Below are positions 18,941 to 32,005 of a stretch of 64,000 nt of DNA, piece by piece (within the stretch, counting starts at the first letter, position 1; each line of letters begins with the position of its first letter). The position numbers and the translations under genes were made by a program. Source of the DNA: Neoaquamicrobium sediminum (GTDB taxonomy: Bacteria; Pseudomonadota; Alphaproteobacteria; Rhizobiales; Rhizobiaceae); the NCBI RefSeq assembly GCF_013240295.1, contig NZ_JABETK010000004.1:124001-188000 (forward strand), in the 5' to 3' direction. Below the pieces are notes generated by a model. The model was not told the DNA's origin. It saw only the letters and a list, made by a program, of their open reading frames with translations, and did no database searches.

Positions 18941-21900
18941 ATGGACATCGTCAAACTTGCCATACGCAACGCAAGACTGACCCTCTCGGTCCTTCTGTTT
19001 CTGGTCATCGCAGGCGCTCTCGCCTACCAGTCGGTGCCAAAGGAAGCCGAGCCTGACGTTGCGATCCCGATCATTTATGTGAGCCTGACCTACCAGGGCA
19101 TCTCTCCGGAAGATCGGAGCGTCTGCTGCTGCGGCCTGTCGAGACCAAGCTCAAGACGATCAAGGGCGTCAAGGAAATGCGCTCCTCCGCCTATCAGGGC
19201 GGCGGCTTCGTGCTGCTTGAATTCGACCCCTCGACCGACCTGAAGACGGCCCTGGACGACACCCGCAGCAAGGTTGACGACGCCCGGGGTGACATTCCTC
19301 AGGGCGCGGACGAGCCGACGGTTCACGAGGTCAACGTTTCCGAATTTCCGGTTCTGGTCGTCACGCTTTCCGGCCATGTGCCCGAGCGCGTGCTGACGAG
19401 AGCAGCGCGCGAGCTGCGCGACCGCATGGAAGAAATTCCGGGCGTGCTGGAAGCCTCGCTGCAAGGCGCGCGCGACGATCTCGTCGAGGTCGTGATCGAC
19501 CCGATGAAGCTCTCATCCTATGGCCTGCGCCTCGACCAGATGATCCAGTCCATCGGGGCCTCCAACAGCCTTGTGGCAGCCGGTGCTCTCGAGGGCGACG
19601 AGGGCAAGTTTGCCGTCAAGGTGCCCTCGCTGATCGAGACAGTCGAGGACGTCGCCAACCTGCCGATCGTCGCGGGCCCCAATGCTGTGGTGCGGGCGCA
19701 GGATCTCGCCACCATCCGCTCGACCTACAAGGACGCCGAGACGATCACGCGCATCAATGGCGCGCCGGCGATCGCTATCGAAGTCAAGAAGCGCACGGGC
19801 GCCAACATTGTCGATACGATCAATGGCGCGAAGGCGCTCGCGGATCAGTTTGCGGCCGAGTTGCCGGAAGGCATGACCGTCACCTACACCCAGGACAAGT
19901 CGGTCTTCGTCAACCAGCTCCTGAACGACCTCCAGAACCACGTGCTCATCGCGGTCATCCTGGTCTTCATCATCATTCTCTACTCGCTGTCCGGCCGCTC
20001 CTCGATGCTGATCGGCCTTGCAATCCCGTCCTCATTCCTGATGGGTATCCTGGCGCTGGCGATGATGGGCTACACGATCAACATGATCGTGCTGTTCAGT
20101 CTCATCCTTGCCGTGGGCATGCTGGTGGACGACGCGATCATCGTCACCGAGTTCGCGGAAAGGCGGATGTCGGAAGGCATGCCGCGCGAACAGGCGTTCG
20201 AGCTGGCGGCCAAGCGCATGGCGGGTCCTGTGATCGCGGCAACGATGACGCGTATCGCAGCGTTCTCGCCGCTGCTGTTCTGGCCCGGCATCGTCGGCGA
20301 CTTCATGAAGTACATGCCGATCACACTGATCGTCACGCTCGCAGCCTCAATGCTCTATGCGCTGGTCTTTACCCCGACGCTCGGGGCCATGTTCGCCAAA
20401 GCGCATGTCGAGCCGGAAGGCTCCCATCGCGACGGCTGGTACATGGCGATCGTCAAGCAGGCAGTGCGTTTTCCGGTCACCGTGCTGGTCCTGACGGTGG
20501 GCCTGCTCGCCGGTGTCTTCTACTCCTATTCGCAATACGGCGCCGGCGTGGAATTCTTCCCGAGCGTGGAGCCCGACTACGGCCTGCTTTACGTGCACGC
20601 CCGCGGCAATCTCTCGCTGGCAGAGATGGACGCCGCGACGAGCGAGGCCGAAAGCCGTCTGCTTGGCTGGCCAGGCATCGATCTGTCTATACCCGCGTCG
20701 GCAAGACGCAGGGCGGAGGGCAGGACATCCCCGAGGATGTCGTCGGCGTCATCCAGTACGAGTTCGTCGACTGGCGCGAGCGTAAGTCCGCGAACGCCAT
20801 CCTCGATGACCTGCGCGTTGCGATGGCTGGCATTCCCGGCGTCGACGTTGAGGTGCGCGTGCCCGATGCGGGCCCACCAACCGGCAAGCCTATTCAGGTT
20901 CGCCTGTCGGCTACCGATCCCCAGAACCTCAATGACCATGCGCGTGACGTGGCCGCAAAGATCGCCCAGGTGCCCGGTGTGATCGACATCTCGGACGGAC
21001 TGCCGCCACCCGGCGTCGACTGGGCACTGGAAGTCGACCGCACCAAGGCCGCCCAATACGGCATCAGCCCGTCCTCCGTCGGTACGGTCGTCCAGCTCGT
21101 GACCACTGGTCTCAAGCTGACCGACTATCGCCCCGCCGGGGCCGACGATGCGGTGGATATTCGCCTGCGCCTGCCCGAGGATCGCCGCACGCTGTCGACG
21201 CTCGACCAGCTCCGCGTCGAGACCGCGCAGGGTTCGGTGCCGATCTCGAATTTCGTCTCCCGCGTTGCCGAGCCGCGCACCGGTATCTTGTCGCGTATCG
21301 ACGGCCAGCGCACGATCGTGGTGCAGGCCAATGTCGGCCATGGCTTCCAGGTAGCCGAAGTCCAGGCACAGGTGGCCGAGGCTGTCGGCGGCATGGAGCT
21401 CGCCGGCACGAACTGGAAACTCGCCGGGTCCAGCCAGGAGAGTGACGAGGCCAGTGCGTTCCTCGCCAACGCCTTCGGCGCGGCGATCTTCCTGATCTTC
21501 ATCGTGCTACTGGCGCAGTTCAACAAGTTCACCAGCGTATTCCTGGTTCTGATGACGGTGGTCATGTCCACCATCGGCGTGTTCCTCGGGTTGCTGCTGA
21601 CCGGCCAGACCTTCGGCATCGTGATGTCGGGTATCGGCGTCATCGCGCTCGCTGGCGTGGTAGTGAACAACAACATCGTGCTCATCGACACCTATGACCG
21701 TCTTCGCGAGGAAGGCTGGTCGAAGATGGACGCGGTGCTGCAGACCTGCCGCGAACGCGCGCGTCCGGTGGTTCTGACCGCCGTCTCGGCGATCATGGGC
21801 GTGCTGCCGATCGCATTCGGTCTGGGGCTGGAACTGTTCCACCATGAAACGACGATCAACGCGCCGTCGACGCAGTGGTGGATTTCTCTGTCGAGCGCGA

Positions 21901-22121
21901 TTGTCTACGGCCTCGCCTTCGCGACCGTGCTGACGCTCGTCGTGACGCCCTCGGCGCTGATGGTGTTCACCCGCGACAAGCGGCCGGAAGGCCACCGCAG
22001 CCTGCTGTCGCGCCTGTTCAGGCGCGGCAAGGGCGGCACTGTGGACACGACGAAGGATGCCGACAGCAAGCCTGCGATCGCCAACGATGAAGGCGTGGCC
22101 TACCCCAAGGCAGCCGAATAA
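18941..22121 (+). CDS. RND efflux transporter permease (two one-base frameshifts)
   Basis: An inner-membrane, proton-driven tripartite pump subunit. The protein begins with a membrane segment (LTLSVLLFLVIAGALAYQ) and shows two porter/membrane halves. TM4 carries the paired aspartates in GMLVDDAIIV; the matching C-terminal motif is GVVVNNNIVLID. Frame losses occur at about 19112-19120, where restoring one base gives PEDAERLLLRPVETK, and at about 20681-20685, giving WPGIDSVYTRVGKTQ. With both repaired the length is about 1060 residues, normal for RND permeases. Each loss is a deletion, matching the error pattern in the window. Substrate unknown; export of hydrophobic compounds is likely. Confidence 0.9.
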
Positions 22122-22127
22122 GGAAAA

Positions 22128-22155
22128 GGCGCCTCCGGATCATCACGGGGGCGCC
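22128..22155 (+). terminator. hairpin after the RND permease gene
   Basis: GGCGCCTCCG and CGGGGGCGCC pair over ten positions with one G-U pair and an eight-base loop, seven bases after the stop. No T-run follows, so it is only a possible terminator. Confidence 0.45.
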
Positions 22156-22232
22156 GACCGTCCTGCCGGGAACCAATCCCCTCCAAGCAGCATTTATGTC
22201 GTGTTTCACGCCACTATGCGAAGGGGACCATC

Positions 22233-22391
22233 ATGTCGCTCGGCACAATTCTCATCATCATCCTGATACTGATCCTGCTCGGCGCTGTGCCGGCGTGGCC
22301 GCACTCGCGCGGTTGGGGCTATGGCCCGTCCGGCATTCTCGGCGTCGTGCTGGTGGTCGTGTTGATCCTGGTGTTGATGGGCAGGATCTGA
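22233..22391 (+). CDS. DUF3309-type small membrane peptide
   Basis: A 52-residue peptide starting MSLGTILIIILILILLG and containing WPHSRGWGYGPSG between two hydrophobic segments. This matches the short DUF3309 family common in proteobacteria, whose function is unknown. The two membrane segments with a Gly/Trp-rich turn suggest an inner-membrane hairpin. AAGGGG lies about eight bases before the ATG. It is the only short gene I could support by family likeness alone. The preceding RND gene is 110 bases away with a hairpin between, so it is probably transcribed separately. Confidence 0.75.
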   Translation: MSLGTILIIILILILLGAVPAWPHSRGWGYGPSGILGVVLVVVLILVLMGRI

Positions 22392-22411
22392 CCCTGCCCA
22401 CATGACAGTAC

Positions 22412-23587
22412 CTACTCGGCGGGCTGGTGAGCCACGAAGTCCGCCGAGCGGGCAAGCCCCGCCATGAGGCTCACCACCACCAGCAGCCCCGACAGCGCGA
22501 CGAATATGAGGGCAAAGCCGACGCGCTCGCCCAGAAAGCCGATCGCCGAGGGCGCAACCAGAATGCCCGAATAGCCCATTGTGGTAACCACGCTCATACC
22601 GGTGCCCGATTCGATGCCATCCTGGTTTCCGGCCGCCGAGAAGGCGATCGGCACCATATTGGCAATGCCGAGCCCCGAGAACGCGAAAGCCGCGATCGCA
22701 AGCCATGCATGCGGCGCCAGTCCCGCGACCAGCATTCCCGCAGCAGCGATGAGGGCCGAGACCCGCAACGTGGCAACGGCGCCGAAGCGGTTGCGGACAC
22801 CGTCTCCCAGGAACCGCATAGCAGCCATCGTCGCCGAGAACGCGGCAAACGCGAACCCTGCCGTCGCAATGTCGCTGCCCATCTCCTGCTGAAGGTAGAG
22901 GGCGGCCCAGTCCAGCACAGCCCCTTCCGGGATCATCGAGAACAGCGCCATGAAGCCGACAAGATAGACCAGCGGATTCGAAGGCCATGAAAAGCGCGCA
23001 TGCTCCTGCGCTGCCGGCCGCTCGCCCTCGACCAGCATGCCGATTGCCACGGCCACGATGGCAAACACCACGACCGTGACCATACCGGCATGCGCGAGGT
23101 GGCCAACGGACTGGATGATGAGCCCGCCGCTCGCCCCGCCCGCAAAGCCGCCGAGGCTCCAGAAGCCGTGCGAAGACGACATGACCGCGCGGCCGAGGCG
23201 CTTCTCGACCACGACGGCATTGGTGTTCATGGCCACATCCATTGCGCCGATCACGCCGCCAAGGAAGAACATGGCGGGCGCTATCAGCCAGAGGTTGTTG
23301 GCCAGAGCCACCAACAAAAGCGCGAAAGAAGACAGTACCGCAAACACCCGCAGGATCGCGCGCGAGCCGTGCCGAGCCATCTGATAGCCGCACCAGGGCA
23401 TCGCGACCAGCGCCCCCAGCCCGAACACGAGGATCAACAGACCCAGCGTCGTCTCGGTGATGCCGAGGCGCGAGAGCACCAGCGGAATCTGCGGTGCCCA
23501 GCTGCCGATGATAAATCCATTGGCGAAAAACATCGCAGCAACCGCAAGGCGGCCGCGTCGGGCGGCTAGTTTCGTATCCGTCGTCAT
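22412..23587 (-). CDS. MFS transporter, YbjJ/FucP-like
   Basis: A 391-residue protein with about twelve membrane segments. The MFS A-loop is MPWCGYQMARHGSR between TM2 and TM3, and GFWSLGGFAGGASGG is typical of the YbjJ-like group. It would move a small solute across the inner membrane; members of this group are often named sugar permeases but few are tested. ATG 23587 is preferred (GCGGAAA upstream); ATG 23599 is possible. A perfect LacI-type palindrome lies 34 bases upstream of the start, so repression by a LacI- or ROK-type regulator located elsewhere is possible. Confidence 0.85.
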   Translation of the reverse strand: MTTDTKLAARRGRLAVAAMFFANGFIIGSWAPQIPLVLSRLGITETTLGLLILVFGLGALVAMPWCGYQMARHGSRAILRVFAVLSSFALLLVALANNLWLIAPAMFFLGGVIGAMDVAMNTNAVVVEKRLGRAVMSSSHGFWSLGGFAGGASGGLIIQSVGHLAHAGMVTVVVFAIVAVAIGMLVEGERPAAQEHARFSWPSNPLVYLVGFMALFSMIPEGAVLDWAALYLQQEMGSDIATAGFAFAAFSATMAAMRFLGDGVRNRFGAVATLRVSALIAAAGMLVAGLAPHAWLAIAAFAFSGLGIANMVPIAFSAAGNQDGIESGTGMSVVTTMGYSGILVAPSAIGFLGERVGFALIFVALSGLLVVVSLMAGLARSADFVAHQPAE

Positions 23588-23621
23588 TGATTTCCGCATC
23601 CTGATCGATCGCAGGTGAAAC

Positions 23622-23633
23622 TAAATCGATTTA
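23622..23633. promoter_or_regulatory. perfect palindrome, possible LacI-family operator
   Basis: TAAATCGATTTA is a perfect 12-base palindrome with the central CG typical of LacI-family sites. It lies just upstream of the MFS gene. No LacI gene is present in the window. Confidence 0.4.
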
Positions 23634-23825
23634 ATCGCCAGTCAAGGCCATGTAGACGCAGAAAGATTGGGCCAGAATGCAGCAGGCGGCTTGTGGAAAA
23701 GCGCATTGCCACAAAGCCGACCAAACGCAGCCACATTCCGGTTCCATGGAACTAGGCACAAGGAGAGGGGCATAGCCGCCTGCGCGCTCGTGCAGGCAGG
23801 CGGGTTTGGGCACCATATCGCCCAC

Positions 23826-24647
23826 ATGGAGAACAGCGTGAAGAGTCCCTTCAAGTTCAAGCAAGTCCAGCAGCCTTTTCTCGCACCTCTCGGGTCCCGC
23901 TCGCGCGTCCCTCGTCTTCCGCGGCTGTCACGCGAAACGTGGGCCGAACTTCCCGCCTCCGCCGCGCCGATCGCCGTGACCCTTGTCGGCGGACTGGCAC
24001 TGATCGTGTTGTTGGGAACGTTCCTGGGTCGCGAGGCCGGCAAGGATCACAGTCAGCCTGCTGTGGTTTCGGCCAGCGTGTCGGATGTAGAGCAGTCGGC
24101 GGCACAAGCCAGCCCGGTTGCAGCGCAAGCCGAGACATCCGGCGCGTCCGGTACATCCGATCAGGATGCGGTTGCGGCAGCCGCAGCAAAACCGGCCGTT
24201 CCGTCGGTCGAATCTGCCGGCCAGTTGCTGGAACCGGCCACCTTGGCTGGCAGCGGCAGTGCGTTCCAGCCGGATTTGGGGCGCACCTCGTCGATATTGC
24301 CAGCCAAGCCCGGCATCTCGGCCTTCGCACCTTCAGTTCCCGTCGCGGAATCGGAAGACGAGATCGCCAAGCTCGAAGCGATCCAGCGCCGCGAGGTCGA
24401 GGCCGATGTCGGAGCCCCCTCTGAGGAAGAAACCGCATCCATCGGCGCTATCGGAACGTCTTCGATGCAGCAGGCCACCACCACGCGCTATGTGAACATG
24501 CGTTCGGGACCTGCCGACGACTCGGAAGTGCTACTGGTTGTACCGGCGCTGGAAAAGGTCGAGGCCGAGGCGGACTGCGATTGGTGCTCCGTCCGATATG
24601 ACGGTCGCACCGGCTACATCTACAAGACATTCCTCAGCTACGAGTGA
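23826..24647 (+). CDS. membrane-anchored SH3b-domain protein
   Basis: A 273-residue protein of unknown function. A cytoplasmic N-terminus of about 50 residues is followed by one membrane segment (IAVTLVGGLALIVLLGTFLG), a long Ala/Ser/Pro-rich, low-complexity region of about 120 residues, and a C-terminal bacterial SH3 domain (about residues 218-273) starting TRYVNMRSGPADDSEVLLVV and ending YIYKTFLSYE. Two Cys (DCDWC) lie within the SH3 domain. The layout puts the SH3b domain in the periplasm, where such domains often bind peptidoglycan or mediate contacts. It stands alone, 71 bases before the convergent pyc gene. The start at ATG 23826 is the best in-frame choice. Confidence 0.75.
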   Translation: MENSVKSPFKFKQVQQPFLAPLGSRSRVPRLPRLSRETWAELPASAAPIAVTLVGGLALIVLLGTFLGREAGKDHSQPAVVSASVSDVEQSAAQASPVAAQAETSGASGTSDQDAVAAAAAKPAVPSVESAGQLLEPATLAGSGSAFQPDLGRTSSILPAKPGISAFAPSVPVAESEDEIAKLEAIQRREVEADVGAPSEEETASIGAIGTSSMQQATTTRYVNMRSGPADDSEVLLVVPALEKVEAEADCDWCSVRYDGRTGYIYKTFLSYE

Positions 24648-24718
24648 TCGGACGGCGGCCAAGCCGCCATCCCGGTACGCTCCGCACCCGCGAAAGGCAA
24701 TTGAGCAGCGTTGGATAG

Positions 24719-28177
<3,459 letters not shown>

Positions 28178-28284
28178 AGGTGGCTCTCCGTTGGCATTTG
28201 TAGGACGGTCCGCTTTCCTTAGCGGTAATTTGCTGCACTGCAAACCTCAAGCTGAAGCAAGATTCGTTCGTCTTGCAACGCAAG

Positions 28285-28312
28285 ACGGCCCGGCGCTTGC
28301 GCGCCGGGCCGT
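28285..28312 (-). terminator. strong hairpin downstream of livJ
   Basis: ACGGCCCGGCGC and GCGCCGGGCCGT form a perfect 12-bp stem with a four-base loop, 23 bases after the livJ stop. It ends the liv transcript before the pyc promoter; the following bases are only moderately U-rich. Confidence 0.65.
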
Positions 28313-28335
28313 TCGATACCGGTTGATGCGGTGTC

Positions 28336-29435
28336 TTACTGCTCGAGATAGTCGTACTTGCCGTCTTTCCACTCGTAGAAGACGTAGCCGGGCAGCGTCA
28401 CGTCGCCCTTGTCGTCAAACTCGAGCTCGCCGAGCACCGTGTTGAACTTGCCGTCGTTCAGCGCCGTCACGATCGGGTCGAAGTCGGTCGAGCCAGCCGT
28501 GGTTGCAGCCTCAGCCCATGCCTGGACAGCGGCGTATGTGTAGAGCACGTAGCCTTCCGGCTCGACGCCCTTGGCGCGGAACTTCTCGACCAGCGGCGCT
28601 GCATCCGGGTTCTTGCGCGGATCCGGCGAGAAGGTCATCAGCGTGCCTTCGCCTGCGTCACCGGTGATCGCCCAGTATTCGTCGGTGACCAGAGCGTCGC
28701 CCGACACCAGGACGGTGTCCATGCCCTGCTCTTTCATCTGACGCATCATCAGGCCGGCTTCGGTGTGGTAGCCACCAACATAGAGGACGCCAACGCCTTC
28801 GGCCTTCAGCTTGGAGACGAGCGCGCTGTAGTCTTTTTCACCAGCGGTGTAGGCTTCGTACATGGCCGGCTTTCCGCCCGCAGCCTCGTAAGCCGCCATC
28901 GTGGCGTCGGCGAGACCCTTGCCGTAAGCGGTCTTGTCGTGGACGAAAGCGACCTTCTTGTCGCCGAAGTTCTCAACGAGGAACTTGCCTGCAACGTCGC
29001 CCTGCTGATCGTCGCGACCGCAGACACGGAAGACGCCGTCGCCCGGACGCTCGTCGGTGAAGGTCGGGTTGGTCGAAGCCGGCGAGATCTGGACGATGCC
29101 TTCCTCGGCATAAACGGCCGAAGCCGGGATCGAGGAGCCCGAGCAGAAGTGACCGGCCATGAAGACAACGCCTTCGCCCGCCGCCTGGTTGGCGACCGCG
29201 ACAGCCTGCTTCGGATCGCACGCATCGTCACCGACGAAGAGCTTCAGCATCTCGCCGTTGACGCCGCCGGCGGCGTTGATGTCTTCCACGGCCTGCTCGG
29301 CGCCAGCCTTCATCTGCTCACCGAACGCCGCATACTGGCCCGTCATCGGACCTGCGGTGCCGATGAGGATCTCTGCAAGCGCGGGGGTGGAGAATGCGAA
29401 GCTGAGCGCAACGCCCGCCAAGAGTGCTTTTTCAT
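28336..29435 (-). CDS. livJ: branched-chain amino acid ABC transporter, periplasmic binding protein (one-base frameshift)
   Basis: A type I periplasmic binding protein of the Leu/Ile/Val-binding (Peripla_BP_6) group. The mature part begins EILIGTAGPMTGQYAAFGEQ and contains VGDDACDPKQAVAVANQ and HFCSGSSIPAS, typical of LivJ/LivK. The true start is ATG 29435, with GGGAG six bases upstream. It reads MKKALLAGVALSFAFSTPA, a Sec signal peptide, once a base is added to the A5 run (29428-29432). Without the repair an artificial 40-residue extension appears and the signal peptide is lost. The repaired length is 366 residues. It is the last gene of the liv operon. Confidence 0.93.
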
Positions 29436-29538
29436 GATTGCTCCCATTAACACCTGACAAAACCGGCGCCGGCGAGGTTGGTGTCGAATGCCCCTGCCCG
29501 GCGGCATGCGGGTGTTCCCTACCCGCTTGAACCGACAT

Positions 29539-29572
29539 AAAAGCCCAATTTCCCAATGAAATAAAGGCTTTT
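29539..29572 (-). repeat. intercistronic inverted repeat upstream of livJ
   Basis: AAAAGCC and GGCTTTT arms with a 20-base A/T-rich loop lie between the small membrane gene and livJ. It could be an RNA processing or attenuation hairpin that sets separate livJ levels. Evidence is only the repeat. Confidence 0.35.
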
Positions 29573-29626
29573 ACGCCGAACTTTCGTCACTGCAACGGAC
29601 TGCGGCAAGCTTGCCGCTCGGCAAGG

Positions 29627-29959
29627 TTAACCGGCCTGCGCTCGGCCGAGAAAACCATACTGCCTTGCCATTTGCTTCGACCGCGTCACCCTGAAGCCGA
29701 TCGTGGCGATGACCAGCAGAACCACGAGGTCGACGAGATAATAATAGGGCGAGAGCAGCGTTCCGCTGAACAACGCGAAGTGGATGAAGCGCGTCGCCGC
29801 GGCAAGCAGCACCATATAGGCAATGATATGCCCCGTCCCCAGCCATGAATTCGCGAGCGCCCTTCCCGTCATGTAGGCTGCCGCCCCGGCCAGTATCACC
29901 GTGACGAAGACGAACTCCCAGATCGTGACTTCCCAGATCAGCGTGTTCTGATTTTCCAT
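29627..29959 (-). CDS. small membrane protein of the liv operon (DUF6867-like)
   Basis: A 110-residue protein with three predicted membrane segments: WEFVFVTVILAGAAAYMTG, IIAYMVLLAAATRFIHFALF and YYYLVDLVVLLVIATIGF. It ends in a basic tail (RVTRSKQMARQYGFLGRAQ). It starts at ATG 29959 after GAGGGG, ten bases from the livF stop, and lies before livJ. Proteins of this kind occur in the same place in rhizobial liv operons, and I believe they are grouped as DUF6867, but their role is unknown. Location suggests an accessory part of the transporter. It has no motif for binding ATP or substrate. Confidence 0.8.
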   Translation of the reverse strand: MENQNTLIWEVTIWEFVFVTVILAGAAAYMTGRALANSWLGTGHIIAYMVLLAAATRFIHFALFSGTLLSPYYYLVDLVVLLVIATIGFRVTRSKQMARQYGFLGRAQAG

Positions 29960-29969
29960 CGCTCGCCCC

Positions 29970-30707
29970 TCAGTGCCTTCCGCCTTCGAGATAGGCGGCA
30001 CGCACCTCCTCGCGCTTCAACAGTTCGGCGCCCGTTCCGCTCATCGTGATATTGCCGTTGACCATCACGTAGCCGCGATGCGCCAGCTTGAGCGCGTGGA
30101 ATGCATTCTGCTCAACCAGAAAGACCGTCAGACCCTCGGTGCGGTTGAGCTCCTTCACAGCCTCGAAGATCTGCTTCACGATTAGCGGCGCAAGCCCAAG
30201 CGAAGGCTCGTCGAGCAGCAGAAGTTTCGGACGGCTCATGAGAGCGCGTGCTATCGCCAGCATCTGTTGTTCGCCGCCGGAGAGCGTACCGCCACGCTGC
30301 CCGGCGCGTTCCTTGAGCCTCGGGAACAGTTCGTAGACCTTGCGCAGGTCGTCGTCGAAATGCTCCGGCGCGACGAGCTGAGCGCCCATCTGCAGGTTTT
30401 CCAGAACAGTCATGCGCGGGAATATGCGTCGCCCCTCGGGAGATTGCGCAATGCCCAGACGCATGATCTCGTGCGTCGGCATCATGGTGATGTCGGTGCC
30501 GTCGTAGATAACCGAGCCTGTGCGCGCCTGCGGGCTGCCGCATATCGTCATCATCAACGTCGACTTGCCGGCTCCGTTGGCGCCGATCAGTGTTACGATC
30601 TCGCCGCGATTGACGTCGACATCGACGCCACGCAGCGCGACGATCTTGCCGTAATAGGTCTCGACACCGCGGACCGAAAGCAGTGGGGTTTGCGCTGTCG
30701 TGCTCAT
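29970..30707 (-). CDS. livF: branched-chain amino acid ABC transporter, ATP-binding protein LivF
   Basis: A 245-residue ATPase that powers uptake. Walker A is GANGAGKST, the signature motif LSGGEQQML, Walker B LLLLDEPSLGL, and the H-loop region FLVEQN. The tail VRAAYLEGG is typical of LivF. The start at ATG 30707 overlaps the livG stop by four bases (ATGA), and the gene is followed closely by the small membrane protein. It acts on the cytoplasmic face with LivG as a heterodimer. Confidence 0.94.
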   Translation of the reverse strand: MSTTAQTPLLSVRGVETYYGKIVALRGVDVDVNRGEIVTLIGANGAGKSTLMMTICGSPQARTGSVIYDGTDITMMPTHEIMRLGIAQSPEGRRIFPRMTVLENLQMGAQLVAPEHFDDDLRKVYELFPRLKERAGQRGGTLSGGEQQMLAIARALMSRPKLLLLDEPSLGLAPLIVKQIFEAVKELNRTEGLTVFLVEQNAFHALKLAHRGYVMVNGNITMSGTGAELLKREEVRAAYLEGGRH

Positions 30708-32005
30708 TTCGCGCCCCCTGTCTTGCCTTTGCTGGATTTTGCCAGCGTCTTCGCCTGCTTCACCCATTCCTCGCGTTCGATGCGGCCGGGGAAGGCAAGG
30801 TAGGAACCAACCCATTCAACCTCGGCCTTCTTCCAGGAAGCCACCTGGTCGAAATGCCAGATACCAAGGCCGTTCAGCTTCTTCTCGTTGACCGGCCCCA
30901 CGCCCTTGATGCGCGTCAGCTTGTCCGGTCCACCCTCTCGGGCGGCGGACAGGCCTGATGGCCGGGAACCGGGGTGGGCTTCGTCGTCTGCCGCAGGCAC
31001 GGCGGCCGCCTTGATGCCAACCTCCTTGGCGGCATCCCCGCCAATGGCCTCCACGACCAGCGACGCCACCTCCGGAGCCGCCTCGATTTCTTCGTCCTCG
31101 ACACCAAGATAGGCGGCAATGACGCTCGGGTCGTTGCGCACGAAATCGGCATCGCCGTCGGAAATCTTCACGCCGTAGTCGAGCACGACGATGTGGTCCG
31201 AAATCTCCATCACAACGCCCATGTCGTGCTCGATGAGCAGGATCGACGTCTCGTGATTGGCGCGAATGTACTGCAGCAGCTCGTTGAGCTCGGCGGACTC
31301 ACGCGGGTTGAGGCCCGCGGCCGGCTCGTCGAGGCACAGAAGCTGCGGCTCGGTGCACATCGCCCGCGCAATCTCGAGGCGCCTTTGCGCGCCATAGGGC
31401 AGATCGCCGGCCGGATCGTCAGCGCGTTCGATCAGATGAACCTGCTCCAGCCAATAGACCGCCTTGTCGATCGCCACCTGTTCCGCTTTGCGGAATGACG
31501 GAATGCCGACAATGCCGCCGAGCGTGAACCCCGATGCTTTCATCAGAACGTTGTGCTGGGCGACCAACAGATTCTCCAGAACCGTCATGCCGCCGAACAG
31601 ACGGATGTTCTGGAAGGTGCGTGCCACCTTCGCCTGATGCGAAATCTCGAAATCCGGCATCCGCTCGAGCAGGAAGACCGCGCCCTCGGAAGTCGCCTGC
31701 CATTTCAGGCCGCCTTCGGTGAGCTTGTCGATCGCCTGCTGTTGGCGTCCGGGACCGTGCCGCATCACGATGCGCCCTTCGGTCGGCTTGTAGAAGCCGG
31801 TAACGCAGTTGAAGACGGTCGTCTTGCCGGCGCCATTGGGGCCGATCAGCGCGGTGATCTGGCCGCGGCCCACATTGAACGACAGGTCGTTGATCGCGAC
31901 CAGCCCGCCAAACCGCATCGTCAGATGCTCGACCGTGAGGACCGGATCCTCGTCCCACTTCGCCGGCGCGCTCTCGGCCGGCTTCCTGACAGCTGCAGCG
32001 CTCAT
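30704..32005 (-). CDS. livG: LivG ATPase with C-terminal helix-hairpin-helix domain
   Basis: The first ~300 residues are a LivG ABC ATPase: GPNGAGKTT, the insert around GLKWQATSEGAVFLLERMP, LPYGAQRRLEIARAM as signature, CLDEPAAGL, and IEHDMGVVM. About 65 residues of acidic/Ala-rich linker follow. The last ~65 residues then form a helix-hairpin-helix-type domain: LTRIKGVGPVNEKKLNGLG, IWHFDQVASWKKAEVEWV, and a WVKQAKTLA end. As I recall, the same domain (COG3743-type) is appended to NuoE and ribosomal protein L21 in rhizobia. LivG proteins elsewhere are usually about 255 residues, so 433 is long. The start overlaps the livM stop (ATGA). What the extra domain does is unknown. Confidence 0.93.
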   Translation of the reverse strand: MSAAAVRKPAESAPAKWDEDPVLTVEHLTMRFGGLVAINDLSFNVGRGQITALIGPNGAGKTTVFNCVTGFYKPTEGRIVMRHGPGRQQQAIDKLTEGGLKWQATSEGAVFLLERMPDFEISHQAKVARTFQNIRLFGGMTVLENLLVAQHNVLMKASGFTLGGIVGIPSFRKAEQVAIDKAVYWLEQVHLIERADDPAGDLPYGAQRRLEIARAMCTEPQLLCLDEPAAGLNPRESAELNELLQYIRANHETSILLIEHDMGVVMEISDHIVVLDYGVKISDGDADFVRNDPSVIAAYLGVEDEEIEAAPEVASLVVEAIGGDAAKEVGIKAAAVPAADDEAHPGSRPSGLSAAREGGPDKLTRIKGVGPVNEKKLNGLGIWHFDQVASWKKAEVEWVGSYLAFPGRIEREEWVKQAKTLAKSSKGKTGGAK

